Below, one piece after another: positions 9,592 to 23,034 of a DNA stretch of 64,000 nt. The translations under genes and the position numbers were made by a program. This stretch comes from Allium sativum (taxonomy: Eukaryota; Streptophyta; Magnoliopsida; Asparagales; Amaryllidaceae). The DNA lies in contig CM060912.1 in NCBI GenBank assembly GCA_030737875.1, forward strand, positions 126,986,493 to 127,050,492, read 5' to 3'. A model generated the notes under the pieces. The model was not told the DNA's origin and searched no databases. It worked only from the letters and a program-made list of their open reading frames with translations. Each line of letters opens with the position of its first letter. Positions within the stretch are counted from its first letter, which is position 1.

Positions 9592-12130
9592 TGTAACATC
9601 CCGAATTCCCACAGACTGGTTTTTTTTTTTTTAAATTCTAATCTATCGAAACTAGTGTTGGTTTGCTCTGGTATCCTACAGAAAAGACAGAGGTATAAAA
9701 TATAACATAGCTCAGAAAAACATCTCACAGCGGAATAGATAAAATATAATGTAACCAAAATATAGCTATACCGTAGTAATAATACTGCCTAACCAGTATC
9801 CAAAGCAATCATATCTCTGCCACAAATCTGACCTGCGAATATGTTATGAGGAGGGGGTCAGAACACCTGGTGAATGGAATTAAACTACCCGTTTTGGATA
9901 ATCCTACACATATCATTCAGTTACATTTTCTTGTTTATTAGGTTACTTGGGTTAACAGCTCTCAAGTCTTACACACATGTCGTACCCATCTATTTTCTAG
10001 TGGATTAACCTAATATAGTATATATGTAGCTACCCCCAATATTAAAGTACACCCATTGTACCCCACTCTCATGGTCTCAATCGTAAGGTCACAGAAATGT
10101 ATTCAGTCCCTCATCCTATGCCAGAGTGACATACGGATCTCTATATAACAATGTTACATTCCGCATATATCTGCCATTACCATGCTAAGTAAGCGTACGG
10201 ACTTCCACATTCGATCGAATCAGGTTCCATCACGGAGTAATGCCCTCGAGTTTACGATACACCACCCGGAGCAGACATGCATACATATAGACTTTCCCAC
10301 GTACGTATCATCAATCGTACTCAATGCCTTAACCGCACATAACCTTTACTGTGCACCGAGTCCCGTGGCAGGCTATACAAGAAACATGGAACTCAGTCGG
10401 GAGCTTTTCAAATATATGTATAAACATATGCTAAGGTCTGCATTTTCAGTGGCTATGGTCCCACCTAACCCCTCCCTCAACTAGTGAAAGACGAACAAGA
10501 TTGAGAACTAACGATTCTGGCCCACAAGAAACATACAAACAAAAATCCTAATTGGCATGTTCCTCACCAATAGCCTTGATAGCAAAAGTTTTACGGTCTT
10601 TTGGTTTATTTCTCCGCCTTTTTGCATCGTGCATCATGTAACAAGCTGACTATCGATGGTAGGTACCCAAGGACTTGTTATCACCTTGGTTAGACCTATC
10701 GGTTATTCAAGAGTGGTTGTAACCTAGCCTAGACACAAGGCTCCACAGATCGTCGAATCACCTAAGCCACCGTACAGTCTTTTGATGGCCCACTATTGTG
10801 GCAATCAAGGCATACTCACTGGTGGAAACGTGCAGACCTACCCTATATGAGCACACGAGAATACTGTCACCGCATAGAGGGCTACCAGGAGTACCCTCCA
10901 CGTCCTAGGAAGCCGCGGGCTTCCCCTTCCAATCTTTCGGAGCCAGTGGAATATCAACAAGCAAAACATGCAGAATAGTCAGACGGACATGCGCTCCCCT
11001 CATGTCCCATGACACCACGATGATCTACCCCCATTGGATTATTCACCCTCAAACGTACGGATTTGTCCAAGTGCCTCGGTTTAATGTGTTGTTAGACCCT
11101 ATGTCTAAACATTTAATTATGCGCTTGCTCTACCTCATCAGATTTCCAGTTAACTTGGTTATTTCCAAATATATTAACATATTATTCAAGTTACCAAGTT
11201 CTTTATGAAACCCTTATATCTCTAAGGAATGGAGCTCGCTTGCTTATTAATTTTTTGTTAAAAAACGTAACCCTTTTACATTCATTAATAAACCAATAAC
11301 ATGTTATTCTCTAGATTATAATCCAAGGTCTGCAATCTACAATCTCTTTATATTATTCATTGTCCAATTCCATAGTTACAATAACATGTTCTACTTAATA
11401 TGTAATTAAGTATATCTCAATTCACATGTTTTTCATTTAACATGTCACTTATTATTTATTATTATATATAACTTATTTCATTTCATAAGTTTGCCTCATT
11501 CTTTCTTATTTAATCATAATTGCATCTTATACTGTCACTACAACTTGTTATTGTTTACTTATTAACTTAGTTCTCTTAACTAAGGTTTATTAATAAGTTT
11601 CCTTTCCATAAATATAACTTATGTTGTCCTTATCAGTAGCTTTCATATTCTTGTTCTTACAGATAAATTAATTAACATTTAAGTACAACTTATCACATTA
11701 CATAAGTTATTCTGTTTTCTTTATCATTTATTATTACCTAAGTTATAATTTTCACTTGTCCCTAGGACAAGTCTACCTAATATATAACAATCCCATTAAT
11801 GTAATTTATTAATAATAGGTTATTATCATTCCCCATTCATTCCAATCCTTTTACTGTTTTAACTTTCATTCAATTCATTTCCATTAATTACAATTAATGT
11901 CATTTATTTGTATCCTTTTATAAACATATATTCATATATATGTTTATTCACTAGACCTCTCACATTAAGCCGATCACTTATGGATGCTGGGTTTGCCGGG
12001 CGGCTCCGAGCAGACTTCTTCCACAAGTTGGACTTAACCTCATGTCTTAGCATGTTACAAGCAAATTTACCCACTAGACCCCTCGCATTAAATTAACAAC
12101 TTGTGGACGTTGGATTTGTCGGGCGGTCCC
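9592..12130 (-). repeat. Element C left LTR, part 1
   Basis: This aligns collinearly to 60525-62849 from the first base on. Shared blocks include GTTGGTTTGCTCTGGTATCC, GAGGAGGGGGTCA and CACCACGATGATCTACCCC. Short frames here (for example 10182-10484) are not kept intact in the right LTR, so I treat them as chance. The AT-rich stretch 11200-11930 is part of the LTR and holds nothing else that I can recognise. Confidence 0.8.
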
Positions 12131-12916
12131 TGTAATAACCCAGAAAATGTGAACCAATTTAAAATTTTTAAATTTGGTTATTACCAAAGAATTTGAATAA
12201 TTGAAATAGCATATTTCAATAAAATGGAAATAGTATTGCAGTTTGAAATTTTGAATACAAACTTTGTCTGACTGTACCGGGTGGAAAGTATAACGGATTT
12301 AAGCAAAACTGAAAATATTTAAATCTGTTTATGAATACCTTTCTACGGAATCTGAAAAATCGAAGTTTCATAACGAGAATCAAAAGTTATGGCCAAATGA
12401 ATTTTCAGAAAGGTCGCTATATAGCATATACAGCCCTTGAAAATTGATATTTTGCATACGACCTCGGAATTCGACGAAACCACTTTTGTTGGGTCCAGGA
12501 TGTCAAACTATTACTAAGTTTCAAATTTCGTAATTTTTGAAGCTAGTAGGTGAGCGGGGCAAAAGAAAATGTGATTGGTCGATTTCTGTTAAAATGGGTC
12601 GACCTAAAAATGGCCATTTTTCAAACAAGCTTAGAATTCGACGAAACTGGTTTTGTTAGGACCGTATCGTCAAAACAAAGCTATATTTATTTTTCTGGAA
12701 TTTTTCGATTCAGTTTGTGGCCCTGGCAAATTGAAATGTACGTTCAAATTAAATATTGAATGATTTATATTTTAATTTGAAAAATAACTAACTGTAACAG
12801 TCGAAATGGCCAACGAAACATATCCCATTATGTCCGGAATGGGGGTATTTAGCTGGGGGCGACAGTCGTTGGGTTTGATTTCGAGTTCGTTTGCAAAAAC
12901 ACTATTTAAATTTTCC

Positions 12917-12923
12917 TATAAAG
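12917..12923 (+). promoter_or_regulatory. Putative LTR TATA box of element F
   Basis: TATAAAG follows TTTAAATTTTCC and precedes a leader starting AATCTCAAAACCCTAGCCGCC about 40 nt downstream. This is a typical plant LTR promoter layout. It is inferred from sequence only. Confidence 0.45.
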
Positions 12924-12962
12924 TCTCGACCAATAGGAATTTTTCTTTAAAAAAATAATCTC

Positions 12963-13235
12963 AAAACCCTAGCCGCCAGGCGATTTGGACGTTGCTCCGT
13001 GCTTCTCCTCCATTTTCCGACCGCCACAGGCGACGCTAAGCCGTGCCACCACCGCCGTTCGACAGCCCCTCCTCCCCTCTCCACATCCGACCAAACGCCG
13101 CCCTCCACCTTCGCCGGAATCGCCTGAACCACGTCGAGGAAGTCGCCGCCTTCCTGATGCCGCGCCGCCTTCCTCCGACCACCGAAGGGGACCGCACCAC
13201 CACCGACAGGGAGCTGGTTCGTAGCTCTTCCATGT
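12963..13235. other. C-rich leader block in element F
   Basis: This is an unusually GC-rich stretch in AT-rich surroundings, with many CCG, GCC and CCTCC repeats. Because it contains few TA dinucleotides it is open in several frames on both strands, each encoding Pro/Arg/Ser-rich sequence. No frame shows a known motif. It most likely represents the 5' untranslated leader of the LTR transcript. Confidence 0.5.
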
Positions 13236-14090
13236 GGCACCACCTGATCGAAGCAACGATAGACGGATTTCACGAATTTTTCGAACCTAGTTTTGAATCA
13301 AAAATAAAGGTACGACCTTTATTATTCTGAAATGAAAATAACACAATAAAGCGTTGCAAAACTTTGAAAAATAATATCTTTTTCGTTCATTAACGAAATT
13401 CGATGAAACAGGAGACACCGTGACCGCAAGGAAGCTCTCTACCATCTAGAAGAAGCCGCAGATTTTTCTGATCTTCCTAGGATTTTTAGCACTGCAAAAA
13501 CCAATGTGAGGAATCTAAACTGAATTGTGTGAATGGAAATCACATTGTATAAATTATACAAGCGAAGTGTAAATTATATACGCATTGTATACCTCATGTT
13601 CATGTGTTGTATAAGTTATATTAGCGATGTATAAATTATACAAGCGTTGAATGAAACATATATGCTTTAAATTGTGATGAAATGCAAGTGAATTATAATA
13701 TAATATATATATATATACTCCCCTCGTCCACAGACCATGGACGATATTTATTGCTTGTGATTGACGTGATATTATATGGTATGACGAATGGTTGGAAATA
13801 ATTGTTTGTGGTTGATATTGTGGTTGAAAAATACCTTTGTGGTTGAAAAATACCCTCATGTGGTTGAAACAAATTAGAATAGGATTGTGGAATTGAAAAT
13901 AAAACATGCCGCCTGCGTGCGAACTAGATGCATGATCCCCATTGTCAAAAACCGCGAGGTTTTAAGGTAGAGCGAGGAGCCGTACTAGGGACGGTCCCGG
14001 TTTTAACTACCCTGCCGTTATGCTGCCGAAATTTTCTGAAATATACATGTGTTAGAATAATTTTCATTCGTTGAAATAAATTACATATAT

Positions 14091-14715
14091 AGCGAATATT
14101 CATGTGTTGAGTTGCAATTCATTCGTTGAGTTGAAATTCATGTGTTGAATATTATTTGAATTTAAACAAATGGCTTTAGCGATAAAAATCACATTTTTAT
14201 ATATATACAAACCATAGCGAATATTCATGTGTTGAGTTGCAATTCATTCGTTGAGTTGAAATTCATGTGTTGAATATTATTTGAATTTAAACAAATGGCT
14301 TTAGCGATAAAAATCACATTTTTATATATATACAAACCATAGCGAATATTCATGTGTTGAGTTGCAATTCATTCGTTGAGTTGAAATTCATGTGTTGAAT
14401 ATTATTTGAATTTAAACAAATGGCTTTAGCGATAAAAATCACATTTTTATATATATACAAACCATAGCGAATATTCATGTGTTGAGTTGCAATTCATTCG
14501 TTGGGTTGAAATTCATGTGTTGATTATTATTTGAATTTGAACAAATAGCTTTAGCAATAAAAATCACATTTTTATAAATATACAAACCATAGAGAATATT
14601 CATGTGTTGAAATGAAATTCGTTCGTCGAGTTGAAATTCATGTGTTGAATGTTATCGTATTTTAAAATAAAACGAATCAATAATAAAAACTACATTTTTA
14701 TTGTGAATATGAAAT
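14091..14715. repeat. 125-bp tandem repeat in element F
   Basis: Units start at 14091, 14216, 14341, 14466 and 14591 with exact 125-nt spacing. Each contains AGCGAATATTCATGTGTTGA, GTTGCAATTCATTCGTTGAG, GGCTTTAGCGATAAAAATCA and ATATATACAAACCAT. The first three are nearly identical, the fourth has several changes, and the fifth is strongly diverged and partial. CATGTGTTGA also recurs singly up to about 14870, which suggests an older series. Confidence 0.9.
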
Positions 14716-15644
14716 GTTAAAAACATTCACGTGTTGAATAAATATTTTTGATGATAAAAATATTTCTTTTATCATGTATACGCTTTGATAAAAATACACA
14801 CGTGTTGAAATAAATAATATTTTGCTAGAAATATTATTATTAGCTTTGTTCTGCATATATATACATGTGTTGAACAGGAAAAATGGATTAGCTGTAGAGT
14901 AAAGAAATTATTTGCGTGCCCGAAAAATAGATAAACCTTGATGAGTTGGCTACGCAATTTTATTTTTATATCAACTCCTGTGAATGCCATTGGATGCGGA
15001 GTGCGGTTATTCTGTGTGAAATAATAAATATCGCCATAGGATAGTAACAATTAATTTTGAACTACACTACATGGTATACTTCTTGACGATAGGCATACTT
15101 CATCATATCCCACATAAGCAATTGGAGCTTGTGTGATGAGGTGGAAGATTTACCATACGAGCGAGAGGCTTGTATGGCGATGATTATATACTACAGGTTG
15201 AACGGATGACTGGTATGGACTATATAAAATATAACGATAAATTGACAGATTAATAAAAACCCCACACGGGTCTGGAGTTGACAATAATCACGTCTCTCTA
15301 GTTATTAGATACGGCACATGGACTATTTATTTCCACACGGAAACGGGGGTGACGAGAATTTATTCTCTAGAGTGATTATCTATACATGCTCCCCCGTAAA
15401 CACCAGAATATATCATTATAAATATCTGAATGCTTTTTAGGATTTATTGGGTACCTAACACGGCCCAATAAATTTCCAAACCCCTCCCCGTACAAAGGAG
15501 GTTATGGCGAAATTTTTCGAAATATTAAGGCGTTAGTGAAATATTTGAAGTGAAAACGAAGTTGAAAATATGGAATGAACTATAGTTGAAATTATAGAAT
15601 GAACTATATTTATATATATAAATATAAGTATAATTAAAAGGAAT

Positions 15645-16100
15645 TGAAGCCGTGCAGTTCATGTTTCGGAATCATAATTTGAAACGATTAGCACGAGAAA
15701 TCCGACCATCGGATTTTCCCGAAACCGCAACCGCTGGGTTCACCTTGGAAATATCTTCCCAACGACACCAACCTTGTAAAAATCCAACGATTGGATTGTC
15801 CGGAACGTTTAATTCAAATCTGAAGAAAAACAGCGCCAGAATCGTTTATATTTATATATAAATATAAATATAATTAAATTAAATCGAATAACGACGCTGC
15901 AGTTCGAATTTTGAAACCGTAACTTCAAATGACTAGCGTGGGAGATCCGACCGTCGGATTTTCACGAAACTGGAACCGTTGGGTTCGCTATGGGAATATC
16001 TTCCCACTGATATAGACTTTGTAGAGATCCAACGGTTAGATTTCCCGATATGTGTAAAACAAATTAGGGGAAATACAGCGCCAGTGCCACGACACGACCT
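15645..16100. repeat. Two diverged ~245-bp repeats in element F
   Basis: Two successive blocks share GTGCAGTTC/CTGCAGTTCG, GAGA(A/T)CCGACC(A/G)TCGGATTTT, CGAAAC, TCTTCCCA and ACAGCGCCAG. The second begins near 15890. Both resemble the first 200 nt of element B's LTR, which reads GGCGCTGCAGTTCG and GTCGGATTTCTGTGAAAC. Confidence 0.6.
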
Positions 16101-17769
16101 GAAACGTCGTTTAATCAAATATGGCCGTTTTTAAATAAATAAAAATGGCGAAAAATCGTTATAAAATATTATAAGCAACATAGATTGCAAATAAACCAAT
16201 TGGGCTTGAATTGTTTGATATTTGATGGTTGTATGTGCTTGACATGAAAATAACACTAAAGAACTGAAAGATGGATGTCGAATAATATAACCATGGAAAG
16301 AATCAATTTAAATTCTAATGACGTGAATTATTTGAAAAGGCTGAGCTAACCCTCATTTCAAATAATTTATCGAGCGATTCGAATTGGAAAATGCAAAGAC
16401 GATTCAAGACCGGCGATCTTCGTATCGGTTGGATGGGCGCTGCTAAGGTTCCTGGCCGGAGTAGCTACCGGAAAGGGGCGGAAGTAGTAGCCGTTTGAAC
16501 GTATGTGTTGATTGGACGGATACACGAGGAATTTGACGCCTCCGGTTTCGTTCAGACCCAGGACGGACTTGTAAATGGACTGTGTGTCTGACATCGGATT
16601 TTGTTCTATACTGATTGATCTCTGTTAAATATATATCTGTTTGGCGGCGGAGAATTTATTCTTTTTGCTTAACGCCCTTCTCTGAGACATACGAGCTCAG
16701 AGGTTATATATCGATGGAAATCAATCGTATGGAGTGGACTGCCTATGTGGCATGCCAAGATGCTGTGATCAAGGCTTCTGTTGCAAAGCAAAGTCATGTG
16801 GATGATGATCAAAGCACGGTCTGCGTGGCCTGGCTTTGTGTATAGCGTGGATTCGCGAGCCTCACACCCCGGTATGAGTTAAAAACGGGATACAGACTGC
16901 AGGGAGAGCACGACGTTTCTTTCTAGCTATGGTGGTGTTAGTGACTTACCAGCCCTGACATATATATCTATTTTTCACCTATGTGGTTGTTGGAATGCGA
17001 GGCGCCTCGATTATAGGTCTGTAAGGACCGGGAAACGTGTGTTCAGGCATAATTAATCCTCAAACGTAAGAGAGGACCGTCCCTGAAGATCCAGGGGTTA
17101 CCCAGAGTGTGTAGTCCTGAGGCATTTGCTAGAATGTCTCGAAGCGGAGAGGAGCTTGCCCCTTGCCTCGACTCATGACGGAAATCCAATTTCCAATACG
17201 AAATAACGGACTCGATTGTAGAACTAGTATGGCGACATAGTATATGGTAGCTGTGCCGTCTATGATTGATATTTATGATGCTATTCGCTTTTGAAACATA
17301 TATGCACTAGTAATAATATCAATTGATTTTGCTTTATACGTATCAAGCATGTTTGGCCATTATAAGGTAAAACTCTATCCTCCGGCTTGCGTTGCATTGT
17401 ATGATGTGACCTGAGTCCTATAATGGCTTCATTCTTTTTTAAAGCATTGTGTTGTTTTGAAAGAATTTACTTTGTTTTAAATGCACTAGCAATCACTGGA
17501 GTAAAACCGTTCCGCGAAAGTGGCGTGGTCCTATGATTTGCTTATTACTGTTGTTTAACTGTTAAATAGATTCCTCATACCAGTCCCCATGACTGACTCG
17601 TTGTTTGTTTCACTTTGCAAACGCGGGTGCCCTTATTTTCACACGGGCAGCCTAGTTCACAGGTGACAGGTTGTTTTTGGCTCTGCACTGTTGCATAGAG
17701 TGCATTTTGGCTCATAGCGAGGCTGACTTCACAGAGATGATTTTGACATTTTCCGCCATTATTGTACTT

Positions 17770-17935
17770 ATATTATGATTCCGCCACTGGCGATGCAGAC
17801 TGATTTACTTTCAGTACTTATTATCGTATGTATATGTACTGCCTTCGGCGATGTAGACTGATACCCTTATTATGTCTCACTGCATGTATGTATTCCGCCT
17901 CTGGCGATGATGACTGGTCACTTCCCTTTTATTTA
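17770..17935. repeat. Three imperfect ~60-bp repeats near element F's end
   Basis: Three copies share (C/G)CC(A/T)(C/T)TGGCGATG.(A)GACTG(A/G)T and lie near 17780, 17840 and 17890. They are separated by TATG-rich spacers. No function is evident. Confidence 0.55.
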
Positions 17936-18117
17936 CTAAGTTATATCCTACGCTGTGCTATTCTGATGTTATTACATGTTGTAATTCCGCTGTCACATCC
18001 ATGAAAAATTATTCTATTTATTGTTTTTGCTATTATCTGTACTCTGCTATGATGATTAATGTGTTATATTCCAATGATTATCCCTAATACCGCCCCTCGG
18101 ATTTTGGGATCGTCACA

Positions 18118-18650
18118 GTCCCGGACAGACTTCTACCAAAGGTTGAATTTAATCTCCTGTCTAAGTGCAGTCACACTTTTCTTTTTACTATAAACTTAGG
18201 CATGTTCATTCTTTCAAGTTTTACTATAATCTATATTTTACACATCATACTTATTATCATATTAAGTCCATTTCTAATTTTCATGTCGCATGTTCTTCCT
18301 AACATGTAATTAACTTCAATCTAAAATAATAACATGTAACTATCAATCGTGTAATCATTCTAATCTAACAATTAAACATGTAATTGGGTCAATTCTTACA
18401 GTTAAGGTTTAAAATACATAATATACCACAAATTAACATGTAATTATTCCAGTTTCACTATAACTTAACTTATAGTATCCAATTAACAAGTTATTAAAAC
18501 ATGCATGTATACAACAGTGATTGTTTCCACATATTTTAACAAGTTTATCCTTTTCAACATTTTAACATTTCAATGCATCAAATTAACATTTCAACATATT
18601 ATATTAACATTATGGCAGATTTACATTATATGTTAACGGGGAATGTCAAA
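18118..18650 (-). repeat. Element C left LTR, part 2 (between F and A)
   Basis: This stretch continues the LTR broken at 12130: GGTCCC before F resumes as GTCCCGGACAGACTTCTACC after it. It is AT-rich with many AACATGTAA repeats. It ends at element A's left TSD (TCAAA, 18646-18650). Nothing else is recognised. Confidence 0.7.
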
Positions 18651-20183
18651 TGATGTGCATGAAAAAATGCAGATTTATATTCACATATATATTCTTGTTT
18701 TGTTAAATAAATGAACATTTTGGGTATTTTTTATAATCAAACCATGGTTTAATTGTTTTAAAATCATCACTTAATTGGGGGGTTTAAACGGTAAAATGTG
18801 TATGTTGTAGTCTGAGATTGCATTTACTTGTTCTTTGTAACTATCTCTTGTAGGAATCTTGGAGCAAAAATGATATATACACATGAAGATATGAAGGAAA
18901 GCATGCATATACTCAAGAGTAGGCAAAGAATTAATTCATTTTATGGATAGTGCAGGCCCCCACCTTTCAACTAGCCCACCTGCTCTTAGGCTTCATATTA
19001 AAGACTGAGACAAAAGGCCTCATGCATTCTACATGACTTATTAGTGGATAATGACAATTAGAAGCTTCATGAATGAGCATTTTGGGAAATTCCCAAAGAG
19101 AGTGATTAGGGTTTTAGATCATGTATATATACCTCTTTGTTTCATGTATTTTAGAGATCCTTTTTAGCATATGAAAGTGTAAGTGATCAAATAAATAAAA
19201 ATGGCTTCCAAGCCTATTTCTTTTATGTCTATCTTATGTCTCTTTTAAATTTTATGCTCTCTACTTTATGTTCATAGCTTAGATTTATTTACATGCTCTC
19301 TGCTTTATGTGCTTTATGTTAATAGTTTAGATTTATTTACACGCACTTAGTTTAGTTCTTTTCTTGTTCTATTTAGTTTTTCTTTCATTTTGCTTTGTTT
19401 TCCAATGTTGAAACTTACATGTGTTAATATGATATCATGCATTAGAAGCTAAGCCCTATAGTTTAGGGTAATGAAGCTCCCTAATTTTATGTAAGTTCAA
19501 CATTTGTATGATTTGTGATCTCTCATATTTATGCTTCATGATAGTGGATTTTGATGTAAGTTTATACACGTGGGTTTGATAGCTTATGTTGCATTTGCAA
19601 ATGAGCTATTCTTATTCAATATAAATACAAGTTACATCAATATTTTCTAAGTGGTTTTTGATTATGAAATACAAGAAAAACCAAAATTTGATGATCTATG
19701 TCACTAATTACAATAGTTAACAGATCATACGTGAAAGTAGTTTTTGCTTTAGTTTCATTTTCATGAGAACAAAGAGCGGTTTAATTGTTTGGTTATAGTT
19801 TGATGGTTTATGTTATGTTAACTAATAACATAAATAAACTACACTTATGATAAATGCAACATTTATGTCACTTAATATTAAAAATATAGATAATAAATTG
19901 TATGTTTGTTAATTTATATAAATAGAGCGGGGATTTACCTCTAAATTGCTCTCTAATCTCATATTTATCTCTCAACTTAGTTTCTAGTTTTAATCTGTTT
20001 TTGTTAGTTAAAACAATCCAAAGTGTCGTTTAATTTTATTGAGTAAGATTAAAGTTGTTTCTTTCCCTACGGATCGACCCATACTCGCCCTCGTACTAAC
20101 ATTTGTATGTCGTGCTATTGCGGTTTTATTACAATATTTTGTTGACGGTTTTCTAATTCGATAGAAAATCCGTTTTGCGAACA
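18651..20183 (+). repeat. Element A 5' LTR
   Basis: This runs from TGATGTGCATG to TTTTGCGAACA and is collinear with 55429-56956. Shared blocks include CTTGTAGGAATCTTGGAGCA, GGCCCCCACCTTTCAACTAG, AAAATGGCTTCCAAGCCTAT and CAATCCAAAGTGTCGTTTAA. A TATATATA near 19123 followed by CATGTATTTTAGAG may be the promoter. Confidence 0.85.
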
Positions 20184-20189
20184 AGTTTT

Positions 20190-20206
20190 TGACGCCGTTG
20201 CCAGGG
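20190..20206 (+). promoter_or_regulatory. Primer binding site of element A (tRNA-Asp type)
   Basis: TGACGCCGTTGCCAGGG differs at two positions from the TGGCGCCGTTGCCGGGG site complementary to the 3' end of tRNA-Asp that Athila-type elements use. It lies 6 nt after the 5' LTR. Confidence 0.75.
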
Positions 20207-20612
20207 ATTGAATTTAATTTTAGTTTTATTTTTTGAATTAATTTTGTTGTTTGTTCTCTTTCTTTCAATAAAAAAATTGTGGTTCGTAATGTGTTAGCTT
20301 ATTGTTTGCATTTGCGTTTGTGATTTGTATGTGTTTATTTGATCGAGCGTTCGCTTTCTTTGAGTTAGTTTTCATTTTAAAAAAGAAAAAGGAAAAAAAA
20401 GTGGGGTGTGTGTTTGTGTTTAGATCACTTGTTTGGTTCATTTATGCATGTTTGCAATTTTTTATTTTTGTTTATCTTTGCTTCTTCTCCTTATATTTCC
20501 ATTTTGGTTTAATTCTGTCATTTGCATTGTGCATTTTTCTCTTTGAAAAAAAAAATCAATCGTTGTACAAATCTACCTGTTGCTACTGTTCATATGTTTT
20601 GTATCTATCTGT

Positions 20613-20662
<50 letters not shown>

Positions 20663-23034
20663 TCTTCTATTCTTCTGTCTCTTTAGTTCTCTATTTACCC
20701 CCTTTCCAGTCTACTTTCATATATTAAAAAAAAGTTCCTTTCTCTGTTACTTGTCTTCAGTTCTATCTATACAAATTTGTTACTGTGCATTCAATTCTAT
20801 CTTACATATTTCTCTGTAACTATTACTGCGCATGTTTTTTCTGTTACTGTGCGTTCTTATTTGTTTGGAGTTCTTAGCATTGTTTTATCCATTCAGAATG
20901 TTCACACTTCATTGAAAAAAAAAAAAATACTGTTTCAAGTTTTGCATTTCACTACAGTGGCTCTTTGCCTGTTTTACATTGATTTATCTGCTGTTATACA
21001 TTTCAGCACTACTCTCAAACGCATTCCATTCAAACCCATCTGTCTAACTCCATCACTACAACTCTTCCTCACAATTAAAACCCACCACAACTTCACTAAG
21101 GCATCACTTCTGCTTCAATACATACTCACATCCACTAACAACCTACATCCCACAATCAGTCCATCTTCCGTACACGACTTCAGCCCTCTTGCACCACCAC
21201 CAGTCATCTTCACCTGATCAACTACAACCGATAAGCTACGACAACAATCTGCAACTCGAACCTGAACACCCCATTACGCAGACCACAACATTTCATTACA
21301 AACACACTTCAATCACAAGTCCACAAGCATCACCTTCAACCACCCTATCTCCAGTCATATACTTTTCTCCTCAAATCACAACTCACTTCGCCTACATCAA
21401 TACTTCAAAACCACACTCATTCATTGCCAACATTCCTTCACCAACCACAAACCACTTCTGAAACAGCAAAACACTCCCATCCCACTGCCGTCACTACTCC
21501 ACACGACTTCACAAAACTCCTATGATACAAACTGCAACCCACCATAGACCAGAACAATCCTTCTTCGAAACTGTACCGCCATCTTCACTTCAACAATTCT
21601 GTCACCCACACCCAAATGAACATTCATCGAGCAGTCAACCAAAACCATATTCCTCAAAACAGCATCAACCAACCACTTTGACTCCTTTCACAACTCCCCT
21701 TTCATTCAACAACAAACGAAATAGATTCTCCATCAACAAACCCGAACCCTCTAGTCACCGATCCACCATAAAGCAACTAGAAACCCGAACGCCTGAACCT
21801 CACTGCAATACTAATTCGTTCAAACCAACTTCTCAAATCAATAGATTAATCACGTTTTTAATTCGCAAGCTCAGTTCCACAATTTTCTCTCCCCCACTCC
21901 AGAAAAAATTCGAAACCCAATTCGAAACCTCAAATTACCAAAATCACGTACTAGAACCATAGAAATCATACCAGATTCCCCCAAAGTCTGTATTTCTAAA
22001 ATAAATTCACATTTTGAATTCACCGACTGTGACCGCCACTCTCTTAAATTTGCTATTGCCCGAAATTGCGATTTTGATTTTAGCCAATTTGCGCTCGAGA
22101 GAATTTTGAATTTGGCAATTTTTAGTGGCTGTGTAAAGTTTGGTTTTTTTTAAAGGATATTAGTCTTAGTGAACTTCGTAGGCCTGTTTACCAGTTTATA
22201 TTTCCTTTTTATTGTTCTTGAGTTTGGGTCATGAGTTTTTGTTTTTGTTTTCTATTTGGAATTGTTTGTCTAACCTATTTTCTTTTCTACTTTTAAATAA
22301 AAAAAGAACCGCACACACATTTCAAAATCTTTTCAGGTTGCAGAGCAAACGGGGGTTGTTTGCTAAAAATCTACTTTACAGTGCTTGCTTGGAAAATTCG
22401 CGCTTGCTTAAAATAAAAATCTCCACTAAAAAAATACTAATAATTTTGCACGCTCTGGTATTGTGTTCTCAACTCCGTTTCTATTTCCTTACATTGTTGT
22501 TTACTTGCATTTGCATTCATAAAAAAAATCCAAAAACATATTGAAAATTCACTCGTAGTTGCATTGATAATTCACGTTTAATTTTTGTTTTGCATTCATC
22601 TTATTTTTGTTTTTATTTTCTAAGAACAATATTATATTTTGATAACTTGATTTCTTTCCAACGATTTATTTCTCGGTGTCTAGACTACGACAGAGAAATA
22701 ACCGTTTATAAATATTACGGGATTCATAAATATTATATCAGTTGTTCCTCTGAAAATACTTAAACCTTCGGCTGCATTGCTAGGGTGATTCCTGGTGCAC
22801 CGATAACTCTTGTCTGTTAACTGGCTGAGAAATCTTTTATTAAAATTAATCTAACCATCATTATATAATTTCAGAAATTTTGTAAATAAGTAATTTGCAT
22901 TCATATAGTTGCATTAGGTTCATGCATATATAAAATAAAAAAATAAAAATAGTTTTCTTTCGTGAATATTTCTTTTTCACTTAAAAAAAAGAAAAATCTT
23001 TCAAAAAAAAATTAAAAAAACAACTTTCTTGAAA
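20207..23034 (+). other. Element A 5' interior, no conserved coding
   Basis: The left part is T-rich and includes the homopolymer near 20612-20659. The stretch 21000-21960 has low T and high AC content and is open in short frames rich in Pro, Thr, Ser and His (for example 21522-21962, 146 aa). These show no known motif, and their composition alone explains their openness. I see nothing further here. Confidence 0.5.
20612..20659. repeat. Poly-T run (~48 nt)
   Basis: This is a near-pure T homopolymer inside element A. It causes poly-Phe reading frames and is a likely place for length errors. Confidence 0.85.

Larger units (their letters stand above)
12131..18117 (+). mobile_element. Element F: LTR-derived insertion (solo LTR or internally deleted element)
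   Basis: F starts TGTAATAACCC and ends GGATCGTCACA. It is flanked by the 5-bp TSD GTCCC (12126-12130 and 18118-18122). Its order of blocks follows element B's LTR: an early block with AAAATCGAAG and TTATGGCCAAAT, a TATA box, a C-rich leader, minisatellites, and a late block reading CATACCAGTCCCCATGACTG. No primer site or coding domain is seen. However, 15480-16130 resembles B's interior end followed by B's LTR start (twice), so F may be an LTR-interior-LTR remnant collapsed by deletion and not a simple solo LTR. Confidence 0.7.

Noticed and set aside
12131..12200. Possible host gene start at TGTAATAACCC
   Set aside because: It is the left end of element F, flanked by the TSD GTCCC and without a coding frame.
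20302..20727. 141-aa Phe-rich frame in element A
   Set aside because: It is created by the poly-T run and T-rich composition.
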